From Bacteriovoracaceae bacterium (GTDB lineage Bacteria; Bdellovibrionota; Bacteriovoracia; Bacteriovoracales; Bacteriovoracaceae): 64,000 nt of DNA. Positions within the stretch are counted from its first letter, which is position 1; each line of letters starts with the position of its first letter. Shown one piece after another: positions 7,004 through 16,281 of this stretch. The notes below the pieces were generated by a model. That model saw only the letters and a program-made list of their open reading frames with translations, was not told where the DNA came from and did not search any database. The position numbers were made by a program, and so were the translations under genes. The stretch is from assembly GCA_019752535.1 (NCBI GenBank), contig JAIEMA010000019.1, positions 1-64,000 of the forward strand, in the 5' to 3' direction.

Positions 7004-9916
7004 ATGAAACACGTTCAAGACCAGCCAGGCATCAGTATTAGGCCTTCCGATGGAAGCCAATATGAAACATACGCTCAGCCTTTAACAGGCCAGCTCTTGC
7101 GTGCGCTAGAGATGAACATTGTCTACAACCAAGGCAAGGGCCAGTGGTTGCAAGCCGAGATTCAAGGTGAAAATAAAAGTATCCTGGATATGACTGGTGG
7201 TTATGGGGCCAATCTTTTAGGCCATCACAATGAACAAATAGCCAGAGTGGCCACCGAGTATCTCTTGAAAGGTGAACCCTCTTTAGTTCAAGGCTCTTCG
7301 AGAGCAACTTCAGGATTATTAGCCGAAAAAATCAATTCGATTTTAAAAGATGAAACGGGTGAAGGCCCATGGGTCACAACGCTTTCAAATTCTGGCACAG
7401 AAGCCGTTGAAGCGGCTCTTAAACACTGCTTAATCAGTTTTGCGAATAAGCAGCAAGAGCGCCAACAAGAGTTAAAGAAAAACTTTAATGAAGTGAAACT
7501 TTTCATTCAAGAATTAGATGATAATGAAAGAGACGCACTCACGCGTGATTGGCGCTATCGCCTCACTCATTTAACCAGTGACATTAAGACCACTGACAAT
7601 AGAAGAGATTGGCTTCTTCATGTGGCCATGCAAACTCATGACATCGATGGGCTACTGTCTCTCATTGAAGAATTTAACCTCCTTCAATTGAGTGAAAAAC
7701 CAGTCATGGTCGCCCTTGAGCGTGCCTACCATGGAAAAACCATGGGAGCTTTGCATCTTACTTACAATGAAAAGTATCGTACGCCATTTTATGTTGAAGA
7801 TTCAAAAACCGTCTTTCTTCCGACGCACACTACTGATGTAGAGCTCACGAAAAAATTCAATGAACTGAGCTTTGAATTGATCGATATTGGGATTCACCAA
7901 ATTGGCCTCTTTTTTGGCAAGCAGAGATTCTCAAAAGTGGCCGGACTTTTTGTTGAACCGATTCAAGGTGAAGCAGGTATTTATCCATTGAGCGCGGATT
8001 ATCTCGCTCTGTTAAAAAAGCACTCCCTTCACGAAAATATCCCTCTCGTCTTTGATGAAATTCAGGCGGGAACCTATAGAACGGGACTCATGGCTTCGGG
8101 CCATCACTCCCATGTTACGGCCGATATCTATTGCTTCTCCAAAGCCTTGGGTGGTGGTGTGGCAAAAATCGGTGCGACAACAATTATTCAAAAAAAATAT
8201 GTTGAAGACTTCGGCTATCTCCATGCTTCCACTTTTGCCGAAGATGGTTACTCAGCAGCCGTAGCTCTTGAGTCACTTAAATTGCTCTCGAATCCAGAGA
8301 CGCTCAAGTCTGGAATGAAAAAAGGGACAAAACTTAAAGATGAACTTCTTCATCTCCTCGAGAGATACCCAGATATCTTAAAAGATGTCCGTGGAACTGG
8401 TTTAATGCTCGCCATTGAATTCAGTCCTAAGCTTCAAGACATCTGCTTTGAATTTAGAATTTTTGCCGAAGCCAATATGCTCGGCTATATCATCGCCTCG
8501 GCCATGCTCCATCGTGAACACATTCGGATGTCACCTTCTCTCTCCAATGGCTCAACCCTTAGAGTTCAGCCAAGCATTTATATCAATGACAAAGAGATCG
8601 CATTTTTTATTCAGGCCTTAGAATCAATCTTGATTCGCCTTAAAAATGCTGATTTTAAATTTTTCTTTCAACACCTCTATCCCACAACACCACTGGCCGA
8701 TCTTAAAGCCGATGAGATTAAGGCTGATTTCAAAAAGTCCGATCGCCCTCTCTCTGTCTTCTTATGCCATCTGATTGATGGTGAACACGTCAAGAAAGTC
8801 ACCCCCGCTTTCTCAACTGCTAAAAACGAAGAACTTGAAAAGCGCTTAGGGCTAATGAAGCGAGCCATGGAATTTGGAATCTATCACGCCCAACCACTCA
8901 TTGATAAAAATGGTAACGAAAGTGACATTATCCTCATGGGTATTCCAGTCACGTCTCATGAACTAAAGAAAAGCTTCACCGGTAAACAGAGATCTGAAAT
9001 TATCGCCAAAGTTCAACGAGCTGTTGATTATGCCTATGATCTTGGGGCCAATACCGTTGGTCTTGGACAATTCACTTCTATTGTTTCAGGCAATGGACTC
9101 TATCTTGATTCCAAAGGCATGAATCTTACCACTGGAAATTCATTTACTATCTCTTTGGCCGTCCAAGCGGCCCTTCGAGATGCAAAAGAGAAGAATATCG
9201 ACATTGCTTCAAGCGCTGTAGGTCTTGTAGGTGCTGCAGGAAATATTATTTCTGTCGCCGCTATGATAATGGCCGACCACGTTTCAAAAGTTGTCCTTAT
9301 TCATCACTGCAAAGTTGAGAAAAGCCAAAAACTTCTCAGTGTCGTGAAAACGATTCTTAAAGAATCGCTCCATTCAGATATCGAATCCAAATTCAATAAG
9401 ACTCTACAAGACTCATTTAATGCTTCCCTTCTCAATGAGGATCAGGCCCTTATTGATTGGATTAATGATAAAAAAACCAATCAGTTTTTTGTCGTCACAG
9501 ATGATCTTGAAGCGCTTAAAGATTGTGAGATCATTATTACGGGTGCAAGTTCTGGCCAAGGCTTTTTATCAGCCGATCATTTTAAGAAAAATGCCGTTGT
9601 CGTTGATGTCGCCGTACCGGCCAATATTCGACCTGAAGTCTTAGAAGCCTTAAGACGAGACCGTAAGGATGTGTCGTATTGTTTAGGTGGTGTCGCGAAA
9701 ATACCGGGAACTCAGTCAATTAAATCTCCGCTCTTTCCTCTTGAGGATAATGAGAGTTACGCATGTATGGCCGAGACTTTTTCATTCGGCTTCTCTCAAG
9801 AAAAGAATTGTCTGCATATTGGCAATCTTACAAAATCAATGGTGATCCACTCTAATGAAGTCGCTCAAGCGGCAGGATTTGAGCTTGGAAAATCTAAAAC
9901 AAAAAACTCACTCTAA
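7004..9916 (+). CDS. Fusion of class-III PLP aminotransferase and acyl-ACP-reductase-like dehydrogenase
   Basis: This is a 970-aa two-enzyme fusion. The N-terminal ~550 residues are a class-III (ornithine/GABA type) aminotransferase: SNSGTEAVEAALK for cofactor binding, ERAYHGKTMGALHLT, VFDEIQAG, and the PLP lysine in CFSKALGGG (codon at 8141). A helical insert of about 85 residues separates the first two motifs. The C-terminal ~380 residues match long-chain acyl-ACP reductase (AAR): FLCHLIDG, GLGQFTSIV, TTGNSFT, the NADP turn VGLVGAAGNI, and a terminal CMAETF block. In cyanobacterial AAR a cysteine follows the GGV motif (GGVVEHC); here it reads GGVAKIP, so the acyl-enzyme cysteine may be missing. 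Predicted role: acyl-ACP or acyl-CoA to aldehyde to amine. The ATG at 7004 is chosen over a TTG at 6986; neither has a clear ribosome-binding site. Confidence 0.8.
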   Translation: MKHVQDQPGISIRPSDGSQYETYAQPLTGQLLRALEMNIVYNQGKGQWLQAEIQGENKSILDMTGGYGANLLGHHNEQIARVATEYLLKGEPSLVQGSSRATSGLLAEKINSILKDETGEGPWVTTLSNSGTEAVEAALKHCLISFANKQQERQQELKKNFNEVKLFIQELDDNERDALTRDWRYRLTHLTSDIKTTDNRRDWLLHVAMQTHDIDGLLSLIEEFNLLQLSEKPVMVALERAYHGKTMGALHLTYNEKYRTPFYVEDSKTVFLPTHTTDVELTKKFNELSFELIDIGIHQIGLFFGKQRFSKVAGLFVEPIQGEAGIYPLSADYLALLKKHSLHENIPLVFDEIQAGTYRTGLMASGHHSHVTADIYCFSKALGGGVAKIGATTIIQKKYVEDFGYLHASTFAEDGYSAAVALESLKLLSNPETLKSGMKKGTKLKDELLHLLERYPDILKDVRGTGLMLAIEFSPKLQDICFEFRIFAEANMLGYIIASAMLHREHIRMSPSLSNGSTLRVQPSIYINDKEIAFFIQALESILIRLKNADFKFFFQHLYPTTPLADLKADEIKADFKKSDRPLSVFLCHLIDGEHVKKVTPAFSTAKNEELEKRLGLMKRAMEFGIYHAQPLIDKNGNESDIILMGIPVTSHELKKSFTGKQRSEIIAKVQRAVDYAYDLGANTVGLGQFTSIVSGNGLYLDSKGMNLTTGNSFTISLAVQAALRDAKEKNIDIASSAVGLVGAAGNIISVAAMIMADHVSKVVLIHHCKVEKSQKLLSVVKTILKESLHSDIESKFNKTLQDSFNASLLNEDQALIDWINDKKTNQFFVVTDDLEALKDCEIIITGASSGQGFLSADHFKKNAVVVDVAVPANIRPEVLEALRRDRKDVSYCLGGVAKIPGTQSIKSPLFPLEDNESYACMAETFSFGFSQEKNCLHIGNLTKSMVIHSNEVAQAAGFELGKSKTKNSL

Positions 9917-11017
9917 ATCTTTAATAAAGAGAGCGTACTTCGCTTTGATCTCTTTTTGATCTTCCTTATAACTTTTGAGAGCTGGACTATCCTCAGCGGT
10001 ATAGCAAATCCAAAGTTGCGGTAAACTGATGGCCACTGGAATCGTCATCTTTTTGGCCACGAGACTTTGAATCCCCTTAAACTCATCCCCATTAGGCGCA
10101 GGTAATCGTCCAACATACATAATGAGAAGGCGGCGAAAATTAAGTTTTATTTGAATCAATGTCCATAGTTTCACAAGTATTTCAGGAAGAATTTTTTTAA
10201 GCTTTTGAGATTGAAGGAGAACGTGCTGGGGATCCATAAAATTCACGCAGAATGCAACGGGCTTTCCTTCAAATTCAAGAATGAAGGCAAAGAGTGGACT
10301 AATAATGTATCTAAATCCCGCATAGATTTTTTTGAATGTCTCTACTGAGACGGGCTCAAACTCAGGCATCTCTTTAAAAGTGTCATGGAACAATCCATGA
10401 ATGATTTCCATTTCCTTCTCAAAGTTATTCATATCCACGCCACGAATATGAAGACGATGCTGCGGCTTCTTTGATTCTCTGATTTCACCGTATTGTCTCT
10501 TACTTCTAAAAAAGCGTATCCGAAATGTATCCCAAGTCTTCAGCTGCTTCATTCCCACTAACTTAAAAAATTCTATGTAATAGGGCTTCTGCTGAGGTTC
10601 ACCGTAAAAGGGTTTAGAATCTCCCCAAAGCTTCCAGCGATAACTTACGAAAAAATGAAAATTAACTGGGCCCTTAATTTTCCTCGCCCCTAATTCTTTA
10701 GCCGCCATTTCAACTTCTGCCCAAAGCATTTTAAAAGCCATGGGATCTTCAATACATTCAATAAATCCCACTTTGGCGATCTCTGGGTTAAGTTTTGAGA
10801 CCGTCACCAGTGCCCGAGCTGCAATATTTTCTTTTTTTTCTAATGAAATCGCGATCCATTCTTCATTTGGAAAACTCGATTTATCCTCAAGCAAAGAGGA
10901 GAAATCCTCGAGAGACTCCTTGAGAGTGAATTTATTATTTTTATAGAGCTCATGGGAAAGATCCACCCATTGCTGAAAAAACGAGCTATTCCAAGTCTTC
11001 TCTTTTATGATTCTCAT
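9908..11017 (-). CDS. GNAT-fold N-acyltransferase (YghO / bacterial ceramide synthase type)
   Basis: A 369-aa soluble protein with two GNAT-like halves. The middle contains IKGPVNFHFFVSYRWKL, FYGEPQQKPYYIEFFKLVGM and then a D-x-F-R-I strand. This spacing resembles the GP-x-(N/S)-F-S ... P-YY ... GF pattern of the YghO-type N-acyltransferases, the group that includes the GNAT bacterial ceramide synthase of Caulobacter (recalled, not searched). Such enzymes put an acyl chain on an amine. It is the last gene of a five-gene minus-strand operon; its ATG overlaps the P450 stop (ATGA), and its 3' end overlaps the convergent fusion gene by 9 bp. A role in N-acylating an amine made by that fusion is inference. 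Confidence 0.65.
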   Translation of the reverse strand: MRIIKEKTWNSSFFQQWVDLSHELYKNNKFTLKESLEDFSSLLEDKSSFPNEEWIAISLEKKENIAARALVTVSKLNPEIAKVGFIECIEDPMAFKMLWAEVEMAAKELGARKIKGPVNFHFFVSYRWKLWGDSKPFYGEPQQKPYYIEFFKLVGMKQLKTWDTFRIRFFRSKRQYGEIRESKKPQHRLHIRGVDMNNFEKEMEIIHGLFHDTFKEMPEFEPVSVETFKKIYAGFRYIISPLFAFILEFEGKPVAFCVNFMDPQHVLLQSQKLKKILPEILVKLWTLIQIKLNFRRLLIMYVGRLPAPNGDEFKGIQSLVAKKMTIPVAISLPQLWICYTAEDSPALKSYKEDQKEIKAKYALFIKDLE

Positions 11018-12333
11018 TTCTGTCTCAACTTTAGTCTCATCTTTATATTGTTAGTTGGTCTCAATGTAATACCGGCCTCTACTGTTTGAGTTTCAACCTT
11101 TGTCGACTCCCACAAGAAATTCTCAGACAAATAAGCCAAAATGAGTTTAGCCTCCACTTGTGCAAATATTTTTCCAATACACATCCGCGGTCCTAGTCCA
11201 AACGGTAAATAGGAGCCTGGAATTATTTTGCTATTACTTAAAAATCTTTCAGGAAAAAAATCCTTTGGCTTTTCCCAGAAGTCTCCTGATCTTTGAGTAA
11301 AGTAAGGCATAAGAAAAACAATCTCTCCCTTCTTTAAGCTCAAATTCTTTAGCTCGATATTGCGAGCCGCTTGTCTCATAAATGCCCAGACTGGAGGCCA
11401 TAGCCTCATCGCTTCTTCAATCACAGACATATGAAGATTTTGCTTATTAAAGTTTGATTCCTGCAATTTTCCATTTTCCCAAAATGTTGGAGCTTCAAGA
11501 TGGAGCTTCTCCTGATAGTCCGTATTTTGAGAAAGTAGCACCATCGTCCAAGCCATCGTGTTAGTAATGGTTTCATGGCCTGCCATCAGTAGAGTCATGA
11601 TTTCATCGCGGATCTGTTTGTGACTCATTGAAGTCCCATCGTCATCTCGAGCATCGATGAGAATTTGAAGTAGATCTTTGGAATGATTCCTATCTTTAAG
11701 TCTTTGATCAATGAGGGAGTAAATAAGTTTATCAAATCTTTTACTGGCGGCATGGTACTCGCGGTGTTCTGCCGTAGGAATCCATGTCGGAAGGTTGACC
11801 ACAGAGCGCACTCTTTTGATAAGAAAATGCATGAGGTATTCAACATCTTTAAGAAAAGTGGGTGCGACAGAAGTGATATCGAGATCAAAAAGTGTTCGAG
11901 CAATAATTTTAAGAGTGAGATTATTCATCTCTTCATGCACATTGATGACTTGTCCTTCACTCCACTGACAGTGCTCTTTAATAACAGCATTAATTGAAGG
12001 CACAAGATTAAGTATGTGCTTAATACCAAAAACAGGTCTCATCAGACGGTTTTGGCGCTTCCACTTCTCGCCCTCACTTGTGATGAGCCCCTCACCTAGA
12101 ACAAGTTTTAATTTCTTAAAAGTGCGCCCTTTAACAAAGGCCTCACTTTGTGTCTGAAGGACTTCGCTTATATCGGCAGGATCAGAGAGTAAATACGCTC
12201 TTTGATGAAGCATTCTCACTTTCACACGATGACCATATTTTTCATGACAATCATTTACAAATTGCCAGGGATCACGACTGTAATCTTTTAAACTTCCTAA
12301 AATCCCATTGGCCTTTGGCCCCTTAATCTCCAT
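11014..12333 (-). CDS. Cytochrome P450
   Basis: This 439-aa soluble P450 has all core motifs: the I-helix oxygen-activation segment LMAGHETITNTMAW, the K-helix ExxR (EEAMRLWPPVW), and the heme loop FGLGPRMCIGKIFAQ with the cysteine ligand at about residue 385. The hydrophobic arrangement resembles fatty-acid hydroxylating families (CYP102/CYP4-like), but substrate cannot be told from sequence. No fused reductase and no ferredoxin gene lie next to it, so electrons come from elsewhere. It overlaps the preceding phosphotransferase gene by 11 bp and the following acyltransferase by 4 bp, so all are translated as one unit. Likely role: hydroxylation of a lipid or isoprenoid intermediate. Confidence 0.93.
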   Translation of the reverse strand: MEIKGPKANGILGSLKDYSRDPWQFVNDCHEKYGHRVKVRMLHQRAYLLSDPADISEVLQTQSEAFVKGRTFKKLKLVLGEGLITSEGEKWKRQNRLMRPVFGIKHILNLVPSINAVIKEHCQWSEGQVINVHEEMNNLTLKIIARTLFDLDITSVAPTFLKDVEYLMHFLIKRVRSVVNLPTWIPTAEHREYHAASKRFDKLIYSLIDQRLKDRNHSKDLLQILIDARDDDGTSMSHKQIRDEIMTLLMAGHETITNTMAWTMVLLSQNTDYQEKLHLEAPTFWENGKLQESNFNKQNLHMSVIEEAMRLWPPVWAFMRQAARNIELKNLSLKKGEIVFLMPYFTQRSGDFWEKPKDFFPERFLSNSKIIPGSYLPFGLGPRMCIGKIFAQVEAKLILAYLSENFLWESTKVETQTVEAGITLRPTNNIKMRLKLRQK

Positions 12334-14836
12334 GAATCACAACCTTTCCAGTCTTGCCATCCATTGTAATCTCACTGACGGCTCTTAATCTGTCGACAGC
12401 ACCTTTGACTCCTACAATCGTAGGAATGCCTAACTCTCTTCCAATGATTGCTGTATGGCTTAAGAGGGATCCTTTTTCGGATACTAGACCCTTGCAGCGA
12501 GACATAATATAAACCCAGGCAGGGTCAGTGTGACGAGTGACAAGGATATACTGATTTAAATTCTCAATCGTCATGGCTTCTATAGGATTATCCAAAACTA
12601 AGGGAATACCTGTTACTGTCCCTTCTGAAGCGACCTGACCTGACAGATCTGTGTGATCTAGGATTTTTTCTTCCGTCACAAAAGGAGATTCTCCCTGGGC
12701 CACCACCAAAAACTCTTCGAAGTTTTTCTTCGTATGTAACCAGGAATTATTTGAAACAATAATTTCTTTGAGTCTCGCTTCACTCAATTGGCCTTGAGAG
12801 TACTGCTTATACTCATCCAGTCCGATGGAGAAAAAATCTTCACGATGACATTCTTGAAAAGCAGGAAACTCCTCCTTTAAAAGATTGGCCCCCTTCTCCA
12901 TCATTTCACGAATGACATTATAAAATTGACCTCGTAGTAAACGCGTTCGCTCTCGCCAGAAAATAGATCTAGAGGTAAAGGGCCAACAAAGCTTCCAGAG
13001 AAACTTATTGATCAATCTAAAACTATTCGGGTCAATGGTCGAACTAGTCTTGCGCGTATTTGTTTGAATCGAAGCCGATTTCATGAATGACAAGAGAAGA
13101 TTAAAAGCTTTCGGCGATTGCCTCAGTGTGGGGCTTTCAATTTTTAGCTCTTCAAAGGCCCGATCTCCATAGAGGGCCAAAAACTGACTTAACTCAGAAC
13201 ACTCCTGCCTCCATCCCGTATTTTGCAGCTCACTCCAAATCAAGGAATAGGACTTCTCCTCATCAGGTAAGGTCTGAATCAGTTTCTCCCAATCAATCCA
13301 AAAAGTAGCCGGCATCTTCGAGAGAATAAGGTCCAACAACTGGAGAGGCTTTAGAGACTCTACGTTGGAATCCGTTTTAAGCATGGGGGCTAAAGCTTCT
13401 TCACTTATCCCCTCTGATTTCAAAACTTGGGTCAGTGCCTTGATGCCAATCATCAAAATGACATCATTAATAACTGTAAGTCCGAAACCAATCGGTTTGG
13501 TAACGGCACGATGAAGAAGAGAGAAAGCAATCTTAGAATCTTGGCATTGAGAAATTTCTTTCTTGAGAATCTCTTTTTGTAATTCCAGTGATTCACAAAA
13601 TCTGCCGAGGATTCGATTCTGATTGAGGATTATAAGAAGCAACTTTAAGACGGCTTTGATTTGCTCAAAAGGTTTAAGAGGAATTAAATGCATCGGAACC
13701 TGCATCCCTTCTTTTTTTCCTCCAATCATTCGGTGCCAGTTTTCAATATTTTTCTCACCACCTGGCAGAGCACTGAGTACAGAGTAATAGTGTTCAAGAT
13801 CGTAATAAAGATGGTGATCGACTTCGCCAATGAGACTTTGGTAATGCGGCATTAGAACCTGCATTCTTGCCTCACTGGCCCCAAGGAGGATGGCCGATTC
13901 AGCAAATACATTTCGATATGCCACTTTAACAAAACTTGCCGTAAAGGGAGAAACAACGCCCGGGTAAGATTCAGCTAAATTTGTATCTGTATAAACCTTA
14001 AGCGATGGAAAATCTTGAGTGATTGGTCTCGCCTGAAGAAGATAAAGCTTCCCGTCCTCATACGCCCACTCTATATCTACTGGATGAGCGAAATGCTCTT
14101 CAAGACGCAGGACCATCGAATAAATTTCAAAAATTTGATCGTCCGTAAGAGATGGAGAATGGATCAGATGAGGCTCCACTTCAAAGCCACGTGTCCCCCC
14201 TAACTCTCTATCTAACCCCAATTTATTTTTTTTCTCATTGATTTTCCGATAGAGTATCTCCCTTAATCGAGAAACTCTCCAATGATCTGTCTCGACAACA
14301 CCAGAGACGACTCCCTCTCCCACGCCCCACGAAGAGTCGATCAAAATGTCAGCCGTTGGCGCAAGGGGTGATCGTGAAAAAGAAACACCCGCACACAACG
14401 GATCAAGCATCTTCTGAATGACTAAGGCCATTTTTAATTCAGAAGTGACTTTTTTCTCCTGGCAATAGGTCATGACCCTGGGACTTGTCATGGCTTCAAT
14501 AGCAAGATGCATCTTCTCTTGAATCTGATCGGGTTTCACATATAAATAAGTTTCAAATAAACCCGCAAAACTTGTATCCATGCCATCTTCTGCCGTCACA
14601 GAGGAGCGAATAGCAAACCAGGAGCCATTCCAGTTTTGGGTGAGAGTCGAAAGCTCATTCATGACTTTTGAGATTTCAATTTCTTTTGACTTAAGGAGTT
14701 CAACAGTGGTCGTGGGTATTATAATAAAATCGGGCACGCGGCACTGAGCTCTTTTCAGCTCGATTAATTGTCGGGCCTTGCCACCAACGAGTGAATTCTC
14801 TAAGCGATCGCTAGAAGATAGGACAAGTTCTCTCAT
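12323..14836 (-). CDS. Rifampin-phosphotransferase-like (PEP-synthase family) enzyme
   Basis: An 837-aa protein with an N-terminal ATP-binding PPDK domain (VGGKARQLIELKR; FAIRSSVTAEDG then TSFAGLFETYL), a long middle region unlike any I know, and a C-terminal phosphohistidine domain with SLLSHTAIIGRE (His about 794). Having the His domain last, with no PEP/pyruvate TIM barrel after it, is the architecture of rifampin phosphotransferase, not of PEP synthase. That family transfers the beta-phosphate of ATP to a hydroxyl of a small molecule. ATG 14836 overlaps the UbiA stop (ATGA); a GTG two codons earlier is possible. A paralogue lies at 21328-23664. The acceptor here could be a lipid alcohol (inference). 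Confidence 0.85.
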   Translation of the reverse strand: MRELVLSSSDRLENSLVGGKARQLIELKRAQCRVPDFIIIPTTTVELLKSKEIEISKVMNELSTLTQNWNGSWFAIRSSVTAEDGMDTSFAGLFETYLYVKPDQIQEKMHLAIEAMTSPRVMTYCQEKKVTSELKMALVIQKMLDPLCAGVSFSRSPLAPTADILIDSSWGVGEGVVSGVVETDHWRVSRLREILYRKINEKKNKLGLDRELGGTRGFEVEPHLIHSPSLTDDQIFEIYSMVLRLEEHFAHPVDIEWAYEDGKLYLLQARPITQDFPSLKVYTDTNLAESYPGVVSPFTASFVKVAYRNVFAESAILLGASEARMQVLMPHYQSLIGEVDHHLYYDLEHYYSVLSALPGGEKNIENWHRMIGGKKEGMQVPMHLIPLKPFEQIKAVLKLLLIILNQNRILGRFCESLELQKEILKKEISQCQDSKIAFSLLHRAVTKPIGFGLTVINDVILMIGIKALTQVLKSEGISEEALAPMLKTDSNVESLKPLQLLDLILSKMPATFWIDWEKLIQTLPDEEKSYSLIWSELQNTGWRQECSELSQFLALYGDRAFEELKIESPTLRQSPKAFNLLLSFMKSASIQTNTRKTSSTIDPNSFRLINKFLWKLCWPFTSRSIFWRERTRLLRGQFYNVIREMMEKGANLLKEEFPAFQECHREDFFSIGLDEYKQYSQGQLSEARLKEIIVSNNSWLHTKKNFEEFLVVAQGESPFVTEEKILDHTDLSGQVASEGTVTGIPLVLDNPIEAMTIENLNQYILVTRHTDPAWVYIMSRCKGLVSEKGSLLSHTAIIGRELGIPTIVGVKGAVDRLRAVSEITMDGKTGKVVIHGD

Positions 14837-15711
14837 CCCCACCAGCCCGCAGCGAGAAGTATAAGCACCACAGATAGAATCTCTGCTTCAGCAAATTTCT
14901 TTAAAGGATTTTTTGACTTTAAGTTTAATAAGAACTGAACCGTGGGAAACAATAAGAATAAATATAAGCCAGAAAAAGCAACTGACCAACCGACGTGACA
15001 ATTCATCTTGTTTAAAAGATTAATGACAGTAAATAAAACGATAAGCTGAAGGCCTAAGGAGAGACTTGCCGCGACTCTTGGCCCCCAAATTTTAGAGTAT
15101 GTCGTGTAGGATGTTTCATCCTGAGGGGAGCGAATCTTTCTCGAGATTTCCCAATTCGTCATCATGAAGGCAATCGGTAAAATCACAAAATTTGAAATGA
15201 ATCCCCCGCCATAAGCCGTTACGTTCACTGCGACTAAAAGGTAAATGAAATGCACAAAGACGATAGGATGATGACTGGCAAGAGCGAGTGGCAGTGAGGC
15301 TCTCATCTGTTTTTCCACAAAAAACCATTTAAGCATCAAGTAAGAGTAAAAAAGCACAACATGAGCGACAAGAAATAGTTCTAAATTCCAAGCCGACAAA
15401 GCCAGACTTCCCAAAACGCAGAACCATCCTAAATAAAGCAGATCCTTATGCTTCACCTTGCCCGATGGTAGTGGTCTATTGGGAAAGTTTTTTAAATCAT
15501 CTTGATAATCCTTGAATTCATCCATGATTCTCAACAGAAGAGAGAAGAGACAGAGCGCCATCGCTGAGAGCAGAGTCATCCATTCAAAAGGAAGAGTTGT
15601 GGTTTGCAGCCTCCAAGAAACTGTCAAAACCATAAAACCAGAAAGGAAAGTTCCGATCCAGCTTGAGGGAGGATACATTTCACCTAAATAAACGAAAATT
15701 CTCTTCAACAT
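14833..15711 (-). CDS. UbiA-family prenyltransferase
   Basis: A 292-aa integral membrane protein with about eight helices. The first Asp-rich motif is at residues 64-84 (DEFKDYQDD then NRPLPSG), the usual site for Mg-prenyl-diphosphate in UbiA enzymes. The second Asp motif is weaker (RSPQDETSY, near residue 200). The family moves a prenyl chain onto aromatic rings, heme or glycerol-1-phosphate lipids, or acts in sugar-lipid synthesis. Its partner 6 bp upstream is a CarS-type CTP transferase; in archaea the consecutive lipid steps DGGGP synthase (UbiA family) and CDP-archaeol synthase (CarS) are this same pair. No GGGP synthase is visible in the window, so the acceptor is unknown. Confidence 0.85.
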   Translation of the reverse strand: MLKRIFVYLGEMYPPSSWIGTFLSGFMVLTVSWRLQTTTLPFEWMTLLSAMALCLFSLLLRIMDEFKDYQDDLKNFPNRPLPSGKVKHKDLLYLGWFCVLGSLALSAWNLELFLVAHVVLFYSYLMLKWFFVEKQMRASLPLALASHHPIVFVHFIYLLVAVNVTAYGGGFISNFVILPIAFMMTNWEISRKIRSPQDETSYTTYSKIWGPRVAASLSLGLQLIVLFTVINLLNKMNCHVGWSVAFSGLYLFLLFPTVQFLLNLKSKNPLKKFAEAEILSVVLILLAAGWWG

Positions 15712-15717
15712 AAATTC

Positions 15718-16269
15718 TCACATCGGATGTTTTCTAAGACCGGCCATCCACAAAATAATATTGATCATTAAATGTACTACGGTTCCAAGCACGATGAGTG
15801 CGATCCAAAGCCGCAAGTCACCGATGCCAAACAAAGCATAAATCACAACGCATCCAATCACTGAGTCAGACTGATCAATGAGAGTGAATAACCATGGAGA
15901 TCGATCGGACAATTCACCAGGCTTAATTCCAAGCTTCCTTTTCATGAATGAATTGGGCAGCTCGGGTATTACGTAACCAATCCCTAGGGAAAGTCCCAAC
16001 CAGAGTGAGGAATGTTCTGAAAAAGGTGTGATTTCAAAAAATCTTTCGCACCATAGCGCAACAAGCACACCAAGAATGGTCAAGAGAGGCATGACAATAA
16101 TTCCTCTCCAAGTCTTATTCATGCCGAACCAACTTTGATGGATAGGCTTTTTCAAGTAAGATAAAGCATCAAGTTTCACAACGACCATGTGAAGTGCGCC
16201 CGCTAAGACCAATGGAATAGTCAAAAGCAAGGCCATTTTCCAAAAATGTGATTCGCAAAGAAAGGACAT
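15718..16269 (-). CDS. CDP-archaeol synthase (CarS)-like cytidylyltransferase
   Basis: A 183-aa membrane protein with about five helices and the characteristic CarS/DUF46 motifs: FGMNKTWRG (residues 48-56), LPNSFMKRKLGIKPG (104-118) and IDQSDSVIG (131-139). The family transfers CMP from CTP to a phosphorylated lipid. Archaea use it for ether lipids; scattered bacteria carry homologues. It is the first gene of the five-gene minus-strand operon, and only 12 bp separate its ATG from the start of the divergent exporter operon. A TATAAT box 5 bases before the ATG suggests a nearly leaderless mRNA. The lipid phosphate substrate is unknown; a product of the neighbouring phosphotransferase is one option. 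Confidence 0.85.
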   Translation of the reverse strand: MSFLCESHFWKMALLLTIPLVLAGALHMVVVKLDALSYLKKPIHQSWFGMNKTWRGIIVMPLLTILGVLVALWCERFFEITPFSEHSSLWLGLSLGIGYVIPELPNSFMKRKLGIKPGELSDRSPWLFTLIDQSDSVIGCVVIYALFGIGDLRLWIALIVLGTVVHLMINIILWMAGLRKHPM

Positions 16270-16274
16270 AGTTC

Positions 16275-16280
16275 ATTATA
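16275..16280 (-). promoter_or_regulatory. Candidate -10 box for the CarS-UbiA operon
   Basis: On the minus strand TATAAT lies 5 bases before the ATG at 16269, so transcription would begin at or next to the start codon. No convincing -35 is seen at 17 bases. The other strand must start its exporter operon within the same few bases or from inside the CarS gene. Confidence 0.3.
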
Positions 16281-16281
16281 T

